64,000 bases of DNA from JAKALD01 sp963817785 (GTDB lineage Bacteria > Pseudomonadota > Gammaproteobacteria > Burkholderiales > SG8-39). Within the stretch, counting starts at the first letter, position 1. Every line of letters starts with the position of its first letter. The notes beneath the pieces are model-generated. The model saw nothing but the letters and a program-made list of their open reading frames with translations, did not search any database and was not told the DNA's origin. Shown here piece after piece: positions 36,069 to 44,574 of the stretch. The translations under genes and the position numbers were made by a program. The stretch lies in assembly GCA_963817785.1 (NCBI GenBank), contig CAWFPL010000002.1:1426001-1490000 (forward strand), read 5' to 3'.

Positions 36069-36527
36069 TCAGCCCCAGGCGAACAGCGGCAGGCCGAGAT
36101 GCAATGCCCACTTGAAGACGACGACGCCGATCGCGACCATGGCGAGGGCGAGCCAGAATGCCTGGCCGGGCGTGTTTCTCCGGTCGCCCAGCGCGGAGAC
36201 GAACACGATGGCGAAGGTTGCCGGAACCAGCCCGCCATGGGCGCCGAGCACGATGAAGGCGAGGATGCCGCCGACGATGCCTCCCCAGCCGCGCCACTCC
36301 GGACGCACCCGTTCGCCCGAGCCGCCCGAGGCCGGCGCCGCGGTCAGCACGATGGCCACTCCGACCAGCGCCAGGACCGCGCCCACCGCGGCCGGAAAGA
36401 ATCCGGGACCCATGCGCTCGAGCGTGCCGACGCGGTATTTCAGGCCCCCGCCCAGCGCGGCCAGGCCGATCAGGGTCATCAGGGCTCCCCCGAGATGGTC
36501 CTTAGCGAAGCGAGGCGGCGGACGCAC
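36069..36527 (-). CDS. tctB: Tripartite tricarboxylate transporter small subunit TctB
   Basis: 152 residues. I choose GTG 36527 because GGAGGA lies 6 bases upstream; longer in-frame extensions lack a ribosome site and are Arg-rich. Four hydrophobic helices: DHLGGALMTLIGLAALGGGLKY with RVGTLERMGPGFFPAAVGAVLALVGVAIVL, then two more pairs (WGGIVGGILAFIVLGAHGGLVPATFAIVF and the C-terminal FWLALAMVAIGVVVFKWALHLGLPLF). MGPGFFP is the TctB core. Three bases before tctA. Confidence 0.88.
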   Translation of the reverse strand: MRPPPRFAKDHLGGALMTLIGLAALGGGLKYRVGTLERMGPGFFPAAVGAVLALVGVAIVLTAAPASGGSGERVRPEWRGWGGIVGGILAFIVLGAHGGLVPATFAIVFVSALGDRRNTPGQAFWLALAMVAIGVVVFKWALHLGLPLFAWG

Positions 36528-36669
36528 GAGATTCCTCCGGGTACCGGCTTCGCGCCGTCGGCGCAGTTTGCACCATGCCCGCGCCGCCCATGATGCCGGC
36601 CGCGAAGCGCCGCGCCGCCGCAATCGCTGCGGCGGGCAGCGCACAATCCGGACGCACGATGCCTCTTTC

Positions 36670-37644
36670 TTATTTTGGCGCCATCAGGCTGCTGAGCGCT
36701 CGATAGGCGCTGTATTGCTGCTCCACGTAGGTCCGCGTCTCGGCGGGCGACATGATAGTCGGGATCGAGCCGCGCTTGCGGACCTGATCGAGCCATTTCG
36801 GGTCGCGTTTGACGCGGGCGAGGACTTCGACCCACTTCTTGACCACCGCCGGCGGCAGGTTAGCCGGGCCGTACAGCGCGCTCCAGCCGGTCACCACGCC
36901 GAGGTTGGGCATGCCGACTTCCTTGGCGGTCGGCGCGCCCGGCGCCGCGGCGACGCGGTGGGGCGTGGATACCACCAGCGCACGCATCTGCCCGGACTTG
37001 AGCTGCCCCGCATACGGCGACAGACCGTTGCAGGCGAAATCGACCTGCCCGCTCAGCACCGCGGCCACGGTTTCACCGGCGCCCTTGTACGGGATCTTCA
37101 CCGCGGCATCCTTGCCGAGCCCGAGGTTGAGGAAAATCTTCACCGGGAAGACCACGCTCGCGTCCAGGTTCCCGGTCGACGCGTAGTTGAGTTTTCCGGG
37201 ATGCGCCTTCAAGGCGCTGACCAGGTCGGCGAACGAATGCAGCGGCGATTTGCTGGACACGACGCAGACGTACGGGTCGAGTTCGAGCATGCTGATGAAG
37301 GTGAAGCTGTCCCACTTGTAAGGCGTGGTGGGATCGAGCGCCGGCGCCACGGCCTGCGAGCCGACGCGTGCGAGCAGCAGCGTGTAGCCGTCCTTGTTCG
37401 AGTCCAGCACGTATTTCGATCCGATCGTTCCACCCGCGCCGGTGCGATCCATGACCACGATGGACCGCCCCAGGTACTTCGGAGCAACGGCCGCGAGCGA
37501 GCGTGCGGCGAGGTCGGCATTGCCTCCCGCCCCGTACGGCGAGATGATGGTGACCGCCTTGTCCGGATACGATTGCGCTGCAGCAACGAGCGAAACGAGC
37601 GCCGCGGTCGCCGCAAGCGCGCGCGCAAGCAATGGGTGCCTCAT
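36670..37644 (-). CDS. tctC: Bug/TctC periplasmic substrate-binding protein
   Basis: 324 residues with a signal peptide (MRHPLLARALAATAALVSLVAAAQS), then YPDKAVTIISPYGAGGNADLAARSLA, a Bug-type binding start, and NLDASVVFPVKIFLNLGLGKDAAVKIPYKGAGETVAAVLSGQVDFAC. Ligand is unknown; Bug proteins bind small carboxylates or amino-acid derivatives through two water-bridged oxygens. It lies 143 bases upstream of tctB and its promoter region holds an AT-rich inverted repeat. Confidence 0.92.
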   Translation of the reverse strand: MRHPLLARALAATAALVSLVAAAQSYPDKAVTIISPYGAGGNADLAARSLAAVAPKYLGRSIVVMDRTGAGGTIGSKYVLDSNKDGYTLLLARVGSQAVAPALDPTTPYKWDSFTFISMLELDPYVCVVSSKSPLHSFADLVSALKAHPGKLNYASTGNLDASVVFPVKIFLNLGLGKDAAVKIPYKGAGETVAAVLSGQVDFACNGLSPYAGQLKSGQMRALVVSTPHRVAAAPGAPTAKEVGMPNLGVVTGWSALYGPANLPPAVVKKWVEVLARVKRDPKWLDQVRKRGSIPTIMSPAETRTYVEQQYSAYRALSSLMAPK

Positions 37645-37663
37645 TCTCGGTCCTCCTCCTATG

Positions 37664-37692
37664 AATTACTTACAGCCTGTGGTTAAATGATT
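37664..37692. promoter_or_regulatory. AT-rich operator-like inverted repeat upstream of tctC
   Basis: AATTACTTAC at 37664-37673 faces GGTTAAATGATT at 37681-37692 (reverse complement AATCATTTAACC) with 7 bases between. It lies 20-48 bases before the tctC start and 32 bases past the ROK regulator stop. A related site occurs at 39943-39970. ROK regulators such as NagC and Mlc bind AT-rich pairs of TTA-containing half sites, so the neighbouring regulator is a natural candidate. Confidence 0.5.
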
Positions 37693-37724
37693 CTCATGCC
37701 GTTGACCGCGGTGGTCAAGGGCTT

Positions 37725-38939
37725 TCAGCTGCGCAGGCGGGACAGATCGAGGGTCGAGGAGAGGACGAAGCGGCTGAGCGCAAGCCAGGCCCCGGCGCTG
37801 TCTGCCGTGAGCACGCTGACGCTCAGGGAAGGGCTGCTTGCTCCAAGGCCGGAGCGCACGCCCGCGACGTAGCTTTCCGTCTGCGCCAGCGGTCCCGCGA
37901 GTACGAAGCGGTCGGGGTCGAGGACCCTGGCGACGATGTTGAGCGCCTCGCCGAGCTGCTGTCCGGACTCGAACAGGGCCTTGAGAACGCCGGGAGCGCC
38001 GCGATCGTCCCCGCCGATGATCTGCATCAGGCGCCGGGCGTGCTTCACGTCGTGCTCCTTAGGCGCCTTGCGGCTTTCGACGGCCTTCAGGCGCCGCAGC
38101 ACGGCGTAGCCCGATGCCACGGTGTCGAGGCAGCCGCGCCGCCCGCAAGTGCACAGATCGTTGGCGCCGGCCACGCGCATGTGGCCGATCTGACCCGCTG
38201 CCGCGTGGCCGCCCCGAAGGACGCTGCCGTGCAGCATCACGCTCGCCCCGATGCCCATGGCCGCGTTGACCAGCACTACGCTCTCGTCCTCGGCGCTCGT
38301 TCGGCGCATCTCGGCCAGATTGAGCGCGTGGTGCATCGCATCGACGCACACCGGCGCGCCGAGCGCCGCGCCCAGCCTGTCGGCGACGGGAACGTTGCGC
38401 CAGCCGAGGTTCGGCGACTGCAGCACCGTGCCGCTTGCCGGATCCACCAAGCCGGCGATCGCGATCCCGCAGCCCATAATCCGCCGGTTGGCAATCGCCG
38501 CGGCCGCGGCCAGTGCCTTGATCTCCTGCACGACGTTCCTGAGCGCGCTTTCGGCCGTCCTGAGAGAGCGCAGGTGCAGTGGACGCCGCGCAATGCTGCG
38601 GCCGCGCAAATCCGCGATTTGCACCCATTGCTCGTAAGCGCCGATGCCTACTCCGACCACGTACGCCCCGCCCGGCAGGAACTCGAGCTCGCGGGTCGGG
38701 CGCCCGGGCCCGCTCGGGCCGGCGGTCCCCGATCGCTCCTTCAGCAGGCCGGCCTGGATGAGCTCCCGGGTGATGCGCGAGATCGCGGCACCGGTCAGTC
38801 CCGTCGACTGCGCCAGCGCGCCGCGTGACAAGGTGCCGCGGCGGAATGCCTCCTCGAGAACCAGGCCGCGGTTGTGCGTGCGGAGGTCTTCCGAAATGAT
38901 TCTGCGCGCCGCGTGCGGGACACGCTTCATGGCCGCCAT
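37725..38939 (-). CDS. ROK-family transcriptional regulator
   Basis: 404 residues: N-terminal winged helix (HNRGLVLEEAFRRGTLSRGALAQSTGLTGAAISRITRELIQAGLLKER), then a ROK sugar-kinase-like domain with GCGIAIAGLVDPASG and the zinc motif GHMRVAGANDLCTCGRRGCLDTVAS. The CTCGRRGC cysteines and preceding His are the structural zinc ligands. The ATP-site glycine pattern is degenerate, as in NagC/XylR-type regulators. It is divergent from the epimerase gene and upstream of tctC, so it probably controls the transport/catabolic cluster in response to a sugar or sugar acid. Confidence 0.88.
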   Translation of the reverse strand: MAAMKRVPHAARRIISEDLRTHNRGLVLEEAFRRGTLSRGALAQSTGLTGAAISRITRELIQAGLLKERSGTAGPSGPGRPTRELEFLPGGAYVVGVGIGAYEQWVQIADLRGRSIARRPLHLRSLRTAESALRNVVQEIKALAAAAAIANRRIMGCGIAIAGLVDPASGTVLQSPNLGWRNVPVADRLGAALGAPVCVDAMHHALNLAEMRRTSAEDESVVLVNAAMGIGASVMLHGSVLRGGHAAAGQIGHMRVAGANDLCTCGRRGCLDTVASGYAVLRRLKAVESRKAPKEHDVKHARRLMQIIGGDDRGAPGVLKALFESGQQLGEALNIVARVLDPDRFVLAGPLAQTESYVAGVRSGLGASSPSLSVSVLTADSAGAWLALSRFVLSSTLDLSRLRS

Positions 38940-39005
38940 GGCGACGCGCGGGCATTCGGGCGCCGCCGAGCATCTCGCATCCGTCGACGCTGACTAGGGC
39001 AACTC

Positions 39006-39941
39006 ATGCATACCGCAATCATCGGTGGCACCGGGCTGATCGGCATCGCGACCGCCCAATTGCTCTGCGACCTGGGGCATCGGGCGACCGTCATCTCCCG
39101 CGACAGGCCGGCTGCCCTGCATCCCGCCGTGCGCTGGGAGGAGGGCGACGTCACCGACGCGAAGCGGATGCGCGACATACTGGGAAGCAGCGAGCCGGAC
39201 AACGTCGTCCATCTCGCAGCTTACCTGCAATTCGATTGCGACCAAAACCCTGCCAAGGCGGTGAGCGTGAACGTCGACGGCACGCTGAACGTGCTCGAAG
39301 CATGCAGGCTGCTGGGCATCGCGCGCCTGGTGTTCGGCAGCACGATCGCGGTCTACGGAGAGCGGCACGACCTGATGCGCGAAGACGATCCGCCCTCCGG
39401 GAACGTCGGCCTGTACGGCGTCACCAAGCGCCTGGGCGAAATGCTCGGCGAGCGCTATGCGGGCCTGTACGGCTTGCGCTTCGTCGCGTTGCGCTACGCC
39501 GGGGTATTCGGGCCGGGCCGCCCGCAGGGCGCCGGCATGTCGCGGGTCCGGCAATTGATCAAGCAGACCGCGACCGGCGAGGACGTGCGGGTGGAGGGGG
39601 CCTGCGGCGAGGAGCGGCTGCATTTGACCCACGCGACGGACGCGGCCAGGGCAACCGTGCGCGCACTGCAGCATCCTTCTCCGGGGTTCGGCGTGTACAA
39701 CGTGGGCGGGCCGCCGGGCAATTACATCAGCCTGCGCGAATTTCACGGCGCGGTGGGGCGCGTTGCCCCCGGCGCCGGCACCGTGACCTGGTCCGGGCGC
39801 GGCCGCTCGTCGGGGCCGCTCGACACCAGCCGGCTGCGGGAGGACCTGGGCTGCGTGCCCGCGGTCAGCGTCGCGGCCGGCCTGGAACTGGATCTGCGCG
39901 GGCAGCCGGGCGTTCTTGACAGCAATTCTTTCCCGCAGTGA
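39006..39941 (+). CDS. NAD-dependent epimerase/dehydratase
   Basis: 311 residues of extended SDR type: IIGGTGLIGIATAQLL cofactor loop, HLAAYLQFDCDQNPAKAVSVNVDGTLNVLEAC, a Ser-Thr pair and the YGVTKRLGEML catalytic Tyr-x3-Lys. Related proteins act on nucleotide sugars or hydroxy acids; in this context (ROK regulator, transporters, dioxygenase) a sugar-acid or related carbohydrate substrate is likely. It diverges from the ROK gene by 66 bases. Confidence 0.85.
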   Translation: MHTAIIGGTGLIGIATAQLLCDLGHRATVISRDRPAALHPAVRWEEGDVTDAKRMRDILGSSEPDNVVHLAAYLQFDCDQNPAKAVSVNVDGTLNVLEACRLLGIARLVFGSTIAVYGERHDLMREDDPPSGNVGLYGVTKRLGEMLGERYAGLYGLRFVALRYAGVFGPGRPQGAGMSRVRQLIKQTATGEDVRVEGACGEERLHLTHATDAARATVRALQHPSPGFGVYNVGGPPGNYISLREFHGAVGRVAPGAGTVTWSGRGRSSGPLDTSRLREDLGCVPAVSVAAGLELDLRGQPGVLDSNSFPQ

Positions 39942-39942
39942 T

Positions 39943-39970
39943 AATTATTTACCTTCGGTAACTAATAATC
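39943..39970. promoter_or_regulatory. AT-rich inverted repeat upstream of the dioxygenase
   Basis: AATTATTTACC, then TTC, then GGTAACTAATAATC. The arms TTATTTACC and GGTAACTAA (reverse complement TTAGTTACC) match at 8 of 9 positions. It fills the short gap between the epimerase stop and the ribosome site of the dioxygenase (GAGGAGA at 39976). The core TTANTTAC is shared with the site at 37664-37692. Confidence 0.55.
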
Positions 39971-39990
39971 GACGTCGAGGAGACAAGGCG

Positions 39991-41085
39991 ATGGCGCACG
40001 ACGAAGTGGCGATACCACGGGAGCCGCTCCGCACCGGTCCCGGCATTTGGCGCGGCGCGATCCTCGAACGCGAGGGCGGCTGGGTGCTGCGCTTCCCGCT
40101 CGAGGCGCTCGACGAGATCGACGCGGCGCTGCACGGCATCGAGAAGCGGGGTCTCACCGCTCCCGCCTTCGGCAAGGAGGACTTTCCCCTCCCCGGGCTG
40201 GGCGGGTTGCTGCGCGGCATTCTCGAGGAGCTTGAGCAGGGTCGCGGCTTCGTCCTGATGCGCGGATTCCCGATCGGGCTGTACACCGAGGCCCAGGCGG
40301 AGATCATCTTCTGGGGGCTCGGGCGGCACCTCGGCATCCCGCTGTCGCAAAACGCCGACGGTCACCTCCTGGGCCACGTGCGCAATCTCGGGCTCGACAT
40401 CAACCAGACCAACGTGCGCGCCTATCAGACCACCGCCGAGCTGATCTTTCATAACGACCAGAGCGACGTCATCGCGCTCATGTGTCTGAAGACCGCGAAG
40501 TCCGGAGGCCTGTCGCGCGTGGTCAGCGTGACCGCAATCCAGAACGAGATCCAGCGCCGCCGCCCGGACCTGCTGCCGGAGCTGTACGGGCCGTTCTACA
40601 TCGATCGCCGCGGCGAGCGCGGGCGCGACGACGAGGGCGACGAGCCCTATTACGCGATGCCGCTTCTGAGCTATTACCAGGGCCTGGTCACGGCGCGCTA
40701 CATCCGGGGCTACATCCAGTCCGCGCAGCGCTTTCCCGAGGTCCCGCGCCTGACGGCGAAGCAGATCGAGGCGCTCGACCTGTTCGATTCGATCGCCAAC
40801 GAGGAGGGCATGGCGATCGGCTTCCACATGGAGCCCGGTGACCTCCAGCTGCTGAACAACTACTGCGTGCTGCACGCGCGGACCAACTTCGAGGACTGGG
40901 AGGAGATCGCCAGCCGGCGCCACTTGCTGCGCCTGTGGCTGGCGACCCCGAACAGCCGCCAGCTGCCGCCGTGCTTCGAGAAGCGCTTCGGGTCGTGCAC
41001 CCCGGGCGTCATGCGCGGAGGGATTCCGCCGCGGGCGCGCCCGGCGGGCGAGCGCGCGGAGAAGTTCCAGCTCGATCGCGTCTAG
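39991..41085 (+). CDS. TauD/TfdA-family Fe(II)/2-oxoglutarate dioxygenase
   Basis: 364 residues from ATG 39991 with a GAGGAGA site. Iron ligands: His154-Asn-Asp156 in ELIFHNDQSDVIALMCL, with the distal His probably in NNYCVLHARTNFEDW, and the 2-oxoglutarate Arg in HLLRLWLATP. This is the TauD fold of long type, like members acting on plant or microbial small molecules. Substrate unknown. It follows the epimerase after 49 bases and may share the regulation by the ROK protein. Confidence 0.87.
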   Translation: MAHDEVAIPREPLRTGPGIWRGAILEREGGWVLRFPLEALDEIDAALHGIEKRGLTAPAFGKEDFPLPGLGGLLRGILEELEQGRGFVLMRGFPIGLYTEAQAEIIFWGLGRHLGIPLSQNADGHLLGHVRNLGLDINQTNVRAYQTTAELIFHNDQSDVIALMCLKTAKSGGLSRVVSVTAIQNEIQRRRPDLLPELYGPFYIDRRGERGRDDEGDEPYYAMPLLSYYQGLVTARYIRGYIQSAQRFPEVPRLTAKQIEALDLFDSIANEEGMAIGFHMEPGDLQLLNNYCVLHARTNFEDWEEIASRRHLLRLWLATPNSRQLPPCFEKRFGSCTPGVMRGGIPPRARPAGERAEKFQLDRV

Positions 41086-41228
41086 GGCGGCCTGCGCGCC
41101 CGGCCGCGAGCGGGCCATGCGGACGAGCGCCCGGCGCAGGCCGCCGGCCGCCCTCGATCGCCCGTTCCACTGCGCGCGATTCCCTGCTATGTTGCGCGCC
41201 GCCGTCCATTCTTCAAAGACTCCGATCC

Positions 41229-41858
41229 GTGAACGCCGAAGACGCACGCACGCGCTGGAACGAGCGCTTTTCCGCCGATGAATACCTGTTCGGCACCGCG
41301 CCGAATGCCTTCCTCGCCGCGCAGCAGCACCGACTCAGGCCGGGCATGACCGCGCTCGCGGTCGCCGACGGCGAGGGGCGCAACGGCGTCTGGCTGGCGC
41401 AGCAGGGCCTCGCGGTCACCGCTTTCGATTTCTCGCCGGTGGGGCTGGACAAGGCGCGGCGCCTGGCGGCGCGGGCGGGGGTGATGGTCGATCACCACCT
41501 GGCCGACGTCGCGCAGTGGGACTGGGACGCGCAGGCCTTCGACGTCGTCGTCGCGATCTTCATCCAGTTCGCCGCGCCGGCGCTGCGGCAGCGCATTTTT
41601 GAGGGGATCATGCGCGCCATGAAGCCCGGCGGCCTGCTGCTGCTGCAGGGCTACACGCCGAAGCAGGTCGAATACGGCACCGGCGGCCCGCCGCATGCCG
41701 AGAACATGTACACGCCGGAGCTGTTGCGCGAGAGCTTCGCCGCGCTGGAGATCCTGCACCTCGCCGAGCACGATGACGTGGTCGACGAGGGCAAGGGCCA
41801 CAGCGGGCACTCGGCGCTGATCGACCTGGTGGCGCGCCGGCCGGCCTCCAGCGCGTGA
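41229..41858 (+). CDS. Class I SAM-dependent methyltransferase
   Basis: 209 residues starting at GTG 41229 (VNAEDARTRWNERFSADEYLFGTAPN). SAM motif I LAVADGEGRNGVWLAQQGLAVTAFDFS with the acidic end of beta2, motif post-I DVAQWDWDAQAFDVVVAIFIQF, and MKPGGLLLLQGYTPKQ. The RWNERF-x-EYLFGTAPN start resembles the TehB/thiol methyltransferase-like group. Substrate unknown. It ends at a strong hairpin shared with the convergent dsrE-type gene. Confidence 0.85.
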   Translation: MNAEDARTRWNERFSADEYLFGTAPNAFLAAQQHRLRPGMTALAVADGEGRNGVWLAQQGLAVTAFDFSPVGLDKARRLAARAGVMVDHHLADVAQWDWDAQAFDVVVAIFIQFAAPALRQRIFEGIMRAMKPGGLLLLQGYTPKQVEYGTGGPPHAENMYTPELLRESFAALEILHLAEHDDVVDEGKGHSGHSALIDLVARRPASSA

Positions 41859-41862
41859 GCGT

Positions 41863-41889
41863 GCAGCGGGAGCGTTGCGCTCCCGCTGC
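41863..41889. terminator. 12-bp perfect hairpin between convergent genes
   Basis: GCAGCGGGAGCG, loop TTG, CGCTCCCGCTGC. It lies 5 bases past the methyltransferase stop and 26 before the DsrE-like gene end, so it probably serves as a bidirectional terminator although no T tract follows. Confidence 0.65.
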
Positions 41890-41914
41890 TAGGCGACCGC
41901 CGTCTTCCCCGGGG

Positions 41915-42406
41915 TCAGAGGTCTTTCGGGTTGGGCGGCGTGGGGTGGATGTAGGCCCAGCCCTGCGCCTCGCGGATCGTGATCTCGCCCATGCCCGACG
42001 GGACGATGCTCACGAACGGGTACAGGTCGCTGCGGTCGACATGCAGCTCGCGCAGCGTGTTGGCGCACTGCGACAGGATCACCCCGTCCTTTTGCAGCGC
42101 GCGCAGCTTCTTCTCGAAGCCGTTGTGCTTGGCGTACACCGCGAAGCCCTTGCTGTTGGCGATCAGCTCGATCTGGACCTTGCCCTTCAGGCGCGGATCG
42201 TGCAGCAGGTTCTCGATGTTGTTCAGCGTCTTCTTGATCGCGCCCTCGCTGCCGGCATCGATCTGGAAGATCGCCCCGTAGTGCGCCTTGGTGGCCTGGG
42301 CGCCGGCGAGACCCTGCGCCGCGCCCGCGGCGCCTGCGAACGACAGTGCAACGCCCGCGCAAAGTCCAGCGGCGGTCCAGCGGCCTGCCATGCGATGTAG
42401 TTTCAT
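41915..42406 (-). CDS. Periplasmic DsrE/DsrF-like protein
   Basis: 163 residues: a signal peptide (MKLHRMAGRWTAAGLCAGVALSFAGAAGAA) then a DsrE-type alpha/beta domain with YGAIFQIDAGSEGAIKKTLNNIENLLHD, IELIANSKGFAVYAK and LQKDGVILSQCANTLRELHVDRSDLYPFVSIVPSGMGEITIREAQGWAYIHP. The single Cys in ILSQCANT is at the usual active position for sulfur-relay relatives. Exported members of the family are common in betaproteobacteria and are thought to act in sulfur metabolism; the exact role is unknown. Confidence 0.85.
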   Translation of the reverse strand: MKLHRMAGRWTAAGLCAGVALSFAGAAGAAQGLAGAQATKAHYGAIFQIDAGSEGAIKKTLNNIENLLHDPRLKGKVQIELIANSKGFAVYAKHNGFEKKLRALQKDGVILSQCANTLRELHVDRSDLYPFVSIVPSGMGEITIREAQGWAYIHPTPPNPKDL

Positions 42407-42559
42407 GACTGTCTCCTCCTCCGTTCCATGGATATTGTGTCGTCGGGAAATTCCCGCCGGCGATTATATAGGCGGGCCGGGGAGGGCGCGCCCGGGGAGC
42501 CGCAGCGAAACAGCGGTCGCCCGGGCGCGGCGGCGGCGGCACCATGGCACCATGGCGCC

Positions 42560-43453
42560 ATGAGCGCGCACCGCAAGCCCCTGGACGCCACCGCGTTCGG
42601 GCTGATGGTCCTGTGCACCGCGCTGTGGGGCTTCCAGCAGGTCGCGATCAAGCTCGCCGCGCACGACGTGTCGTTCGTGATGCAGGCGGGCATCCGCTCG
42701 ATCGTCGCCGCGCTCCTGCTCCTCGTCTGGGCCCGGGCGCGCGGCATCGCGCTGTTCGAGCGCGACGGCACGCTGCTGCCGGGCATCGCCGCCGGCGTGC
42801 TGTTCGGCGCCGAGTTCGTGTTCATCTACGCGGGCCTCGGGCACACCAGCGCCTCGCGCATGATCGTGTTCATCTATCTCGCGCCGGTGGTCACCGCGCT
42901 CGGGCTGCACCTGTTCGTGCGCGGCGAGCGCCTGGTGCGCGGGAAGTGGCTCGGCGTGCTGCTGTCCTTCGCCGGGGTGGCGCTCGCGTTCGCCGGCGGA
43001 TTCGCCGGGACGCACGACGCGACCCTCGTGGGCGATCTGTGCGGCGTGATCGGCGCCGTGCTGTGGGCCGCGACCACGGTCCTGGTGCGCGCCACCAGGC
43101 TCGGCCAGGCGACCGCCACCAAGACCCTGTTCTATCAGCTGGCGGTGTCCGCGCTGATGCTGCCGGCGGCCTCCGTGCTGATGGGCGAGAAGGGCGTCTC
43201 CGCGCTCACCCCGCTCGCGCTCGCGAGCCTCGCTTACCAGGGCGTAATCGTCGCGTTCGCGAGCTACCTGGCGTGGTTCTGGCTCCTGACGCGCTATCTG
43301 GCGGCGCGTCTGTCGGTGTTTTCGTTCATGACCCCGATGTTCGGCGTGCTCGCCGGCGTCGCGGTGCTCGGCGAGCCGCTCACGCCGTCGTTTGCCGGCG
43401 CCGCGCTGCTGGTGGGCGCGGGCATCGTGCTGGTCAATCTGCGCCGGAGCTAG
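42560..43453 (+). CDS. DMT-superfamily (EamA) transporter
   Basis: 297 residues with ten transmembrane helices arranged as two EamA repeats (about 15-140 and 155-290): LMVLCTALWGFQQVAIKLAAHDVSF and later GVIGAVLWAATTVLVRATRL. The short Met-start cluster ATGGCACCATGGCGCCATGAG offers several candidate starts; the third, at 42560, begins the conserved MSAHRKPLDATAFGL. Members export amino acids, nucleotides or drug-like metabolites. It is divergent from the DsrE gene. Confidence 0.87.
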   Translation: MSAHRKPLDATAFGLMVLCTALWGFQQVAIKLAAHDVSFVMQAGIRSIVAALLLLVWARARGIALFERDGTLLPGIAAGVLFGAEFVFIYAGLGHTSASRMIVFIYLAPVVTALGLHLFVRGERLVRGKWLGVLLSFAGVALAFAGGFAGTHDATLVGDLCGVIGAVLWAATTVLVRATRLGQATATKTLFYQLAVSALMLPAASVLMGEKGVSALTPLALASLAYQGVIVAFASYLAWFWLLTRYLAARLSVFSFMTPMFGVLAGVAVLGEPLTPSFAGAALLVGAGIVLVNLRRS

Positions 43454-43511
43454 GCGCGCGCTTGCGCGGACCGCGCGCGGATGCAACCATCGCCGGCGAG
43501 GAGCGCTTCCG

Positions 43512-44552
43512 ATGAACCGTCTCACGCTGCGCGGCGCCATCGTCGCGGGTCTGCTCGCGGGCCCGCTCGCCGCGGGCGCGCAGCAGGCGCCGTCCGCGCC
43601 CGAGCCGAGCCCGCACGCCATCGAGATTCCGGCCTGGTTCAAGCTGAGCTTCCTCGATTTCCGCGACGACGTGCGCGAAGCGACCCGGGCGGGCAAGCGG
43701 GTAATGCTGTATTTCGGCCAGGACGGCTGCCCGTACTGCGAGCGGCTGATGCAGGTGTACTTCGGGCAGCGCGACATTGCCGCGTACACGCGCCGGCATT
43801 TCGACGCGATCGCGCTCAACATCTGGGGCGACCGCGACACGGTCTGGCTCGACGGCAGGACGCGCAGCGAGAAGCAGCTCGCCGGCTTTCTCAAGGTGCA
43901 GTTCACCCCGACGCTGCTGTTCCTCGACGAGCGCGGGCGCGTCGTGGTGCGCCTGAACGGCCTGTATCCGGCGCACGAGTTCCGCGCCGTGCTCGAGTAC
44001 GTGGCGCGGAAGGAGGAGGGCAGGATGAGCCTCGCGCAATGGGTGGCGCGCAGCGCGGGGCCGCCGGACTCGGGCGTGCTGCACGGGATTCCCGGCGCCG
44101 CGCGGGCGCCGCTCGACCTCGATCGCAGTCGGCGCGCGGGGGCGAAGCCGCTCGCGGTGTTCTTCGAGCAGCGCGATTGCCGCGAATGCGACGAGCTGCA
44201 CGCCGGCGCGCTGCGCGATCCGGCGACGCGCACGCTCCTGCGCCGGTTCGAGGTCGCGCAGGTCGACCTGCGCGGCAGCGGCCGGGTGGTGACCCCCGAT
44301 GGCGGGTCCGCGAGCGAGGCCGGCTGGGCGCGTTCGCTTGGCATCGCCTACGCCCCGAGCGTGGTGTTCTTCGACGCGCGCGGGCGCGAGGTGTTCCGCG
44401 TCGAGGCGTACCTGAAGACCTTCCATTTCCAGAGCGCGCTCGACTACGTGGCCTCGGCAAGCTACCGCACGCAGCCGAGCTTCCAGCGCTTCGTGCAGGC
44501 CCGCGCCGATGCGCTGCGCGCGCGCGGCGTGAAGGTCGACCTATGGAAGTGA
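43512..44552 (+). CDS. Exported protein with two thioredoxin-fold domains
   Basis: 346 residues: a signal peptide (MNRLTLRGAIVAGLLAGPLAAGAQQ) and two thioredoxin modules. The first has FGQDGCPYCERLM (CPYC at 73-76) with a cis-Pro loop FTPTLLFLD; the second has FFEQRDCRECDELH (CREC) with cis-Pro IAYAPSVVFFD. SoxW and other thioredoxin-like (DUF255-related) exported reductases share this N-terminal KLSFLDFRDDVREAT type. Probably a periplasmic disulfide/thiol reductase. A GAGGAG site precedes ATG 43512. Confidence 0.83.
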   Translation: MNRLTLRGAIVAGLLAGPLAAGAQQAPSAPEPSPHAIEIPAWFKLSFLDFRDDVREATRAGKRVMLYFGQDGCPYCERLMQVYFGQRDIAAYTRRHFDAIALNIWGDRDTVWLDGRTRSEKQLAGFLKVQFTPTLLFLDERGRVVVRLNGLYPAHEFRAVLEYVARKEEGRMSLAQWVARSAGPPDSGVLHGIPGAARAPLDLDRSRRAGAKPLAVFFEQRDCRECDELHAGALRDPATRTLLRRFEVAQVDLRGSGRVVTPDGGSASEAGWARSLGIAYAPSVVFFDARGREVFRVEAYLKTFHFQSALDYVASASYRTQPSFQRFVQARADALRARGVKVDLWK

Positions 44553-44574
44553 CGCAGGCCCGCGGCGTCGCGCT

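Noticed and set aside
33768..36593. A very long open frame (941 codons) on the plus strand
   Set aside because: It lies antisense to tauE, tctA and tctB, has a composition of Gln/Arg/His-rich runs typical of antisense frames in GC-rich DNA, and shows no domain.
42544..42562. Repeated ATGGC/CCATGG units before the EamA gene as a regulatory repeat
   Set aside because: The repeats are short and only create alternative start codons; the conserved protein start settles on 42560.
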